From Craspedostauros australis (Eukaryota; Bacillariophyta; Bacillariophyceae; Mastogloiales; Achnanthaceae), in contig JAMXDE010000011.1 of assembly GCA_026770025.1 (NCBI GenBank), forward strand, positions 2,232,001-2,296,000: a stretch of 64,000 nucleotides of DNA. The letters are read 5' to 3'. This document shows positions 60,123 to 64,000 of this stretch, piece after piece. The position numbers and the translations under genes are program-made. The notes below the pieces were generated by a model. The model was not told where the DNA came from. It did not search any database and saw only the letters and a list, made by a program, of their open reading frames with translations. Within the stretch, counting starts at the first letter, position 1; each line of letters opens with the position of its first letter.

Positions 60123-63100
60123 CAAGCTCACTTCAACGAGGTTGAAGATATTCAATCGATCAATCGATCGGCATGCTGAAGTGCTGCTGCGAGGAGAGCA
60201 TGCCAGAGTGATCACGTCATCATGCGTGTCATGCGTGTGATTTTCAGACTTACTCGAAGTGCGTCCTGGTATGCAGTCACGCTGTCCGTCATCTGCTGAG
60301 CCATGTTCAGAGCTTGACCCAGAGCAACTTGCAATCGAATGATGGACATGAGGTCGATCCTCGACGCTGCACGCAGTGTCTTGGACGTGAAACCTGCATC
60401 GTCGAAGATTGGCGCAGAAATGCGGAGTAGAGTGAGCACAGAGTATTCACATTTTTGGTTGTGTCATGGATGCCCAGCCGGAACAAGGAAAGAGCAGAAT
60501 AGGAGACACAGATAGACAGCAGCAGTAGAATTGCAGAGCATTGTTGTGTTAGAGCCAAACAGATGAATGTTGAGATGGTGCCAAACTTCCGACAAACTAG
60601 ATGCAAATTCAATGCCAGCGCCGACACCAACACCACTATTGCCAACTCACCTGAAATTCCCACAGCCGTATCCGTCCCGTCACGGACCATGTCCAGCGAT
60701 TCGTTGTAAAGGCGGATCGACTGGATTGGCAATCCCAGCTTCTCTTCGAAGTGCTTGCCGACCTGCAATGCCAATTCGGCAGATTTCGCAAAGTTCTCGC
60801 TGGCCTTCCAATGGCTGAACAGCTTCATTTGGAACATGTAGTCGTCAAGTTCGATGCCCTTCGCCTCTTGCATCTGCGCGATTGCTGCGTGCAGGTCGCG
60901 CTTTCGCCCCTCAAGCATCAAGTTGAGGATGGCTGTCCTCCACACCGCGTGGACGAACGAATACTCCCGGCGATGGTCCGATCTGGGTTGGTCGTCGCTT
61001 TCAGCCCTCTGCAGGATGCCTTCACGCACAGCGATGTCAAACGACTTGCTCGCCGATGCAGTCACTGTTGCTCGGGTCGCGTCGCTGGAACGGTTTTGAA
61101 CATCGATGACCTCCTCAGAGTTGAATGATTGCCCCAGCACCGCGCCGATGTTCAGCACGTCCCTGGTGTTCAAGTCAAACGAATCCAACCGTTGCAGCAC
61201 GAGGTCTCCAAATGAATCGTACGTGATCTGCGCATCACAAGTGTTGTCGTTAGCGTTCAATGGAGCACAATTACATCATTGCGTGCGTATGGAAATGGAC
61301 GGATAGATGGTGTTGGAATCATGAGTATGCATGTATGTATGCGGTAAAATATGTTGCATGGTACCGTTGCTTACCGTACCGTGAGTCAAGGCATGGCAGA
61401 AAAAGCACAGTCAAGAAGCAACATCATGAATCACAGGGCCACAGACCACAACGCACAAGACCGCACAAAAGAACGGCCAACGGCAAATCGCAACATGTGC
61501 CACTCTGCTCGTAGCAAGACTTACATCACTGATTTCCACATCGGCATCCATCGCTGTGAGGCGCTTCATGTATTCCAAAATCTCGTTAACGAAATGCGGC
61601 ATGCCACCAGATTGGATTGTGATGCCGGACAGAAAGTCGACATTGACATCGTCTCGCTGGAGCCCCAGGGTCTTCATGATCATCGATGCGATCTCCTCCA
61701 TGTTCAAGCACCCCAGTTCCATTGGAATGAAACGGCCGTTGTTGGACTCCTGGACCTTCAGCGCATCCCAAAAGTTTGGCTCGACGCGCGGGATCACATT
61801 CAGAACTTGATTCATGGTGCTGATGATGAGCACGTTGTCAGTTATCTCGTACACCTCACGGATCACCCTCCAAGACAGCTCGTCGGCATGCTGCAAGTCA
61901 TCCACGGCGAGGATGACCAAGCGGAAATCCTGGACGCATCGTTTGAACACGCGTGCAACGAAAGAAACGAGAGCCTTCGGTGTTGGCGGGCGTGTCTGGT
62001 TGTGCTTGTTCTTCGAACGGATGTGAGTCTCGCCCAAGATGTGGTGGATGGCGTGGTCGACGAAGGATTGCTGGATGTCCAGCTCGCGGCAAACCAGGTG
62101 GAAGATTTCCGCTGCCTTGGAGGAAGTGATGAGCGATGCCTGGGATACTGAATGTCCCGACAGGCTCTCCCACCCAATCGAGTTCTGGAATGCTGAGAAG
62201 AAGGTTGCTCCAGATTTGTAGGATCTGTCATCCGAGCTGAGGGTGACGGCTGCAAGCACGTCCCGCAAAATCGAATGGAAGATTCTGATAAGAGGGTCAT
62301 CACAAGGTAGGTCATACGGGGTGAAACGAGCAAGAGTTTGGGACATGGAATGGATGCAGAGGAGAAAGTGAGGCTGATGTAGAGCTGTCCATTTTGGCAT
62401 GTATGTGTTGCTCGGAAAGCTGGATCTCGATGGTATTGCATTTGAATCGCCCCTTGTGTTCGGAAGAGACTCTGCACCATGGCGCAACCGCACAACAACA
62501 CAGCAGACACGGCAGGCTACGGTACGCCACAGCATGGCACACTGTACACTTACCCGAATGGCACGAGTGCATCGCTTTCCTTGCTGACGTTCTTCGTGAC
62601 CAGCAATCGATGCTTGTTCGCACCGAGGAGCTTCCGGATATGTTCAATGCAATGCGTCACCATGGTCGTCTTTCCCACGCCGCTGGCTCCTGTGACGAAT
62701 ACCATTTTCGATCTCGGCTCCGCTTGTTTCAGGAGCATGTCGCGAGCAAGTGACATGATGCCCATGATCTCCCTCCTTCGGCCAACGAAATTGGGCAGGA
62801 TCTTCCCCCACATCCGTTCCAGCGGGCTCAGCGGTTCAAAAATCGGCACGGGGTCTTTGTATCCCTTCGCCACTACTGGCGGCAACGCGTTGAATCCGTA
62901 GGATCGATTCGCCATCATTCGCACTTTGTTGTCAACCAGAATGCCAGGATTTGTTTTGGATGCCATCAAACGAGCTGCCAAGTTCACGGACGGTCCCAGG
63001 ACAGCATACTCGTGTCGCTTGACACCGCCTACAACCCCGCAGTAGCTTTCACCGATCGTAGCGCCGACACGACTTTGAACTCCGAGCTCCATTTGCAGCG

Positions 63101-64000
63101 CATTGTGCAGGGCGATTGTCGCCGGGAGGCCGCGTTGCGCAACCCTGAAAAGAGGCGACCGAGAACAGGAGCGATTTGATGTTCGAGTAGAAGCAGGAAG
63201 TTTGGAAGATGTGTCAGCACCATGTGTACGCACTGGTATATACGTGCAACTCTGTTGTGCGCCAAAGACCGCATTGCACGTGCAACATCATCGTTATGTG
63301 TTCTTGCGCTCCATCTTGTCAACTCAGCATTTGGTTGATGATAATGTATGTGACCGTGACAATCTTCACACATGCCCACGCCCACATACAATTCCCTTGC
63401 ACAACCGTTGTATCCAACCCTACATCTCCAACCCTTCATCTCCAACGACATCTTCGTCATCGTCAGCAGTATCATTCGCGAAATCAGCACTTACATGTCC
63501 GGTACCGTCGTGCCACGCAGCCCAAAGGTGATGATGATCACCAGACCTTTATCATCGACGATGAACTGACGGAGATGCCCCGAGTACCGATCGACCTCTC
63601 TGGAGGCGAGGTTCATGATATCGTTCAGCATCTTGTACATCTGCCGATTCTTCTTTTCGTTCCTCGTCACGTTCACATCGATTTTCGGGCACACAAAGAT
63701 GCAGTAGACATTGCGCAGCTCCGCTTCCTCTCTGTGACGTTCCTGTGCGGATTGTTTTGTGTTGTTGGCCTTGAAGTTGTCGGATGCCGCGACGTCATTG
63801 CCGACGACGACAGGGTGCACATACAGGGACATCTTGCGGCGATATTCCTTGAGCGCTTCAACCTCCAGACCGTCCACATGTCGCGTCACTCCTCTCGAAA
63901 ATGCGTTCACGGTCTTTTGCTGCTGCAATGCTCCGTTGTGACCCTTCGGCGTGAAATTGGTGATGCTTCTGTTGGCGATCACGCTCGGGCCCGTCATGCT
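58932..64000 (-). CDS. soluble adenylyl cyclase-like protein (cyclase catalytic + P-loop NTPase + TPR-like helices), 5' end outside the window
   Basis: Six exons in view: 64000-63495 (open upstream), 63144-62554, 62284-61525, 61227-60651, 60393-60254 and 59918-58932, at least 1185 residues. Donors are GTAAGT (four) and GTGAGT; all junctions keep phase. A class III cyclase half runs over exons 1-2: RNVYCIFVCPKIDVNV, RYSGHLRQFIVDDKGLV, then RVGATIGESYCGVVGG, RHEYAVLGPSVNLAARLM with the N..AAR catalytic pair. After FVGRRREI comes a P-loop GASGVGKTT, an AAA_16-type NTPase with LVILAVDDLQHADELSWR and LIISTMN, then winged-helix and TPR-like helices to the C-terminus (DEFVF). This order equals mammalian ADCY10 from its second cyclase domain on. 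The first cyclase domain, with the metal-binding Asp, would lie beyond the right edge. It may make cAMP in the cytosol under bicarbonate or calcium control; this is inferred from the family. Confidence 0.85.
60081..60119 (+). repeat. (CT)n microsatellite in an intron
   Basis: GCTCGCTCGC followed by about 29 bases of CT dinucleotides, inside the last intron (60253-59919) of the cyclase-like gene; purine-rich on its sense strand. Confidence 0.85.

Noticed and set aside
1..64000. CRISPR arrays, operons, ribosome-binding sites, phage or IS elements
   Set aside because: The window is intron-bearing nuclear eukaryotic DNA; repeats found are short tandem or microsatellite types without spacers, and no transposase or integrase was seen.

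Overview
The window is nuclear DNA of a eukaryotic alga, most likely an ochrophyte (diatom or relative) or another alga with a red-derived complex plastid. Genes are mostly single-exon or carry one to five short GT-AG introns (donors mainly GTAAGT or GTACGT), are closely spaced on both strands, and have no operon structure or ribosome-binding sites. Three products (a class IV aminotransferase-fold protein, SecA and YbeY) begin with a hydrophobic signal peptide whose predicted cleavage site is followed at once by Phe (QA|FPNG, DA|FVGQ, IA|FTPQ). This is the ASAFAP-type signature of plastid proteins in red-lineage secondary algae. TIM50 and a stomatin-like protein carry mitochondrial-type presequences.

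Layout, left to right: 3' end of a FAM13-like gene (+); plastid aminotransferase-fold gene (+); plastid SecA (-, 3 exons); seven-pass membrane protein of unknown role (+); importin-beta family transportin-3 type receptor (+); SLC35B1-type nucleotide-sugar/ATP transporter (-); STI1/HOP co-chaperone (+); a roughly 2 kb gene-poor stretch ending in short tandem repeats; polyQ ankyrin-type protein (+); TIM50 (-); CDH1/FZR1 APC/C activator (+); proteasome alpha subunit PSMA4 (-); a tandem AAA ATPase with altered Walker B motifs (+); YbeY (+); a TKL-like kinase (+); a flavin-reductase-like split-barrel protein (+); a Golgi-type sulfotransferase (+); a selenoprotein S gene (-); PLAA/UFD3 (+); a bZIP factor (+); a very large FANCI-like gene (+); a stomatin-like protein 2 (-); a second, Q-rich bZIP factor (-, 2 exons); and a soluble adenylyl cyclase-like gene (-, at least 6 exons) running off the right edge.

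The strongest non-routine result is the selenoprotein S (SELENOS/VIMP) gene. It was recovered by joining a small transmembrane exon to a coiled-coil exon and reading an in-frame TGA as selenocysteine, giving a C-terminus ending Gly-Sec-Ala-stop. About 90 nt downstream lies an 11-bp hairpin flanked by GTGA and AGAG, SECIS-like in geometry but without the usual AA. The gene is transcribed divergently from PLAA, and both encode partners of the Cdc48/p97 ERAD machinery. Several other genes concern protein quality control and turnover (STI1, PSMA4, CDH1, TIM50, SecA), but they are separate transcription units and not a cluster in the bacterial sense.

Other points of interest are nuclear coding of a plastid SecA, E2F-like sites next to the FANCI-like gene and in the PSMA4/AAA intergenic region, and a GTAC/GAGTA-rich motif that recurs just 3' of many stop codons. 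No CRISPR, tRNA, rRNA or intact transposon was recognised.
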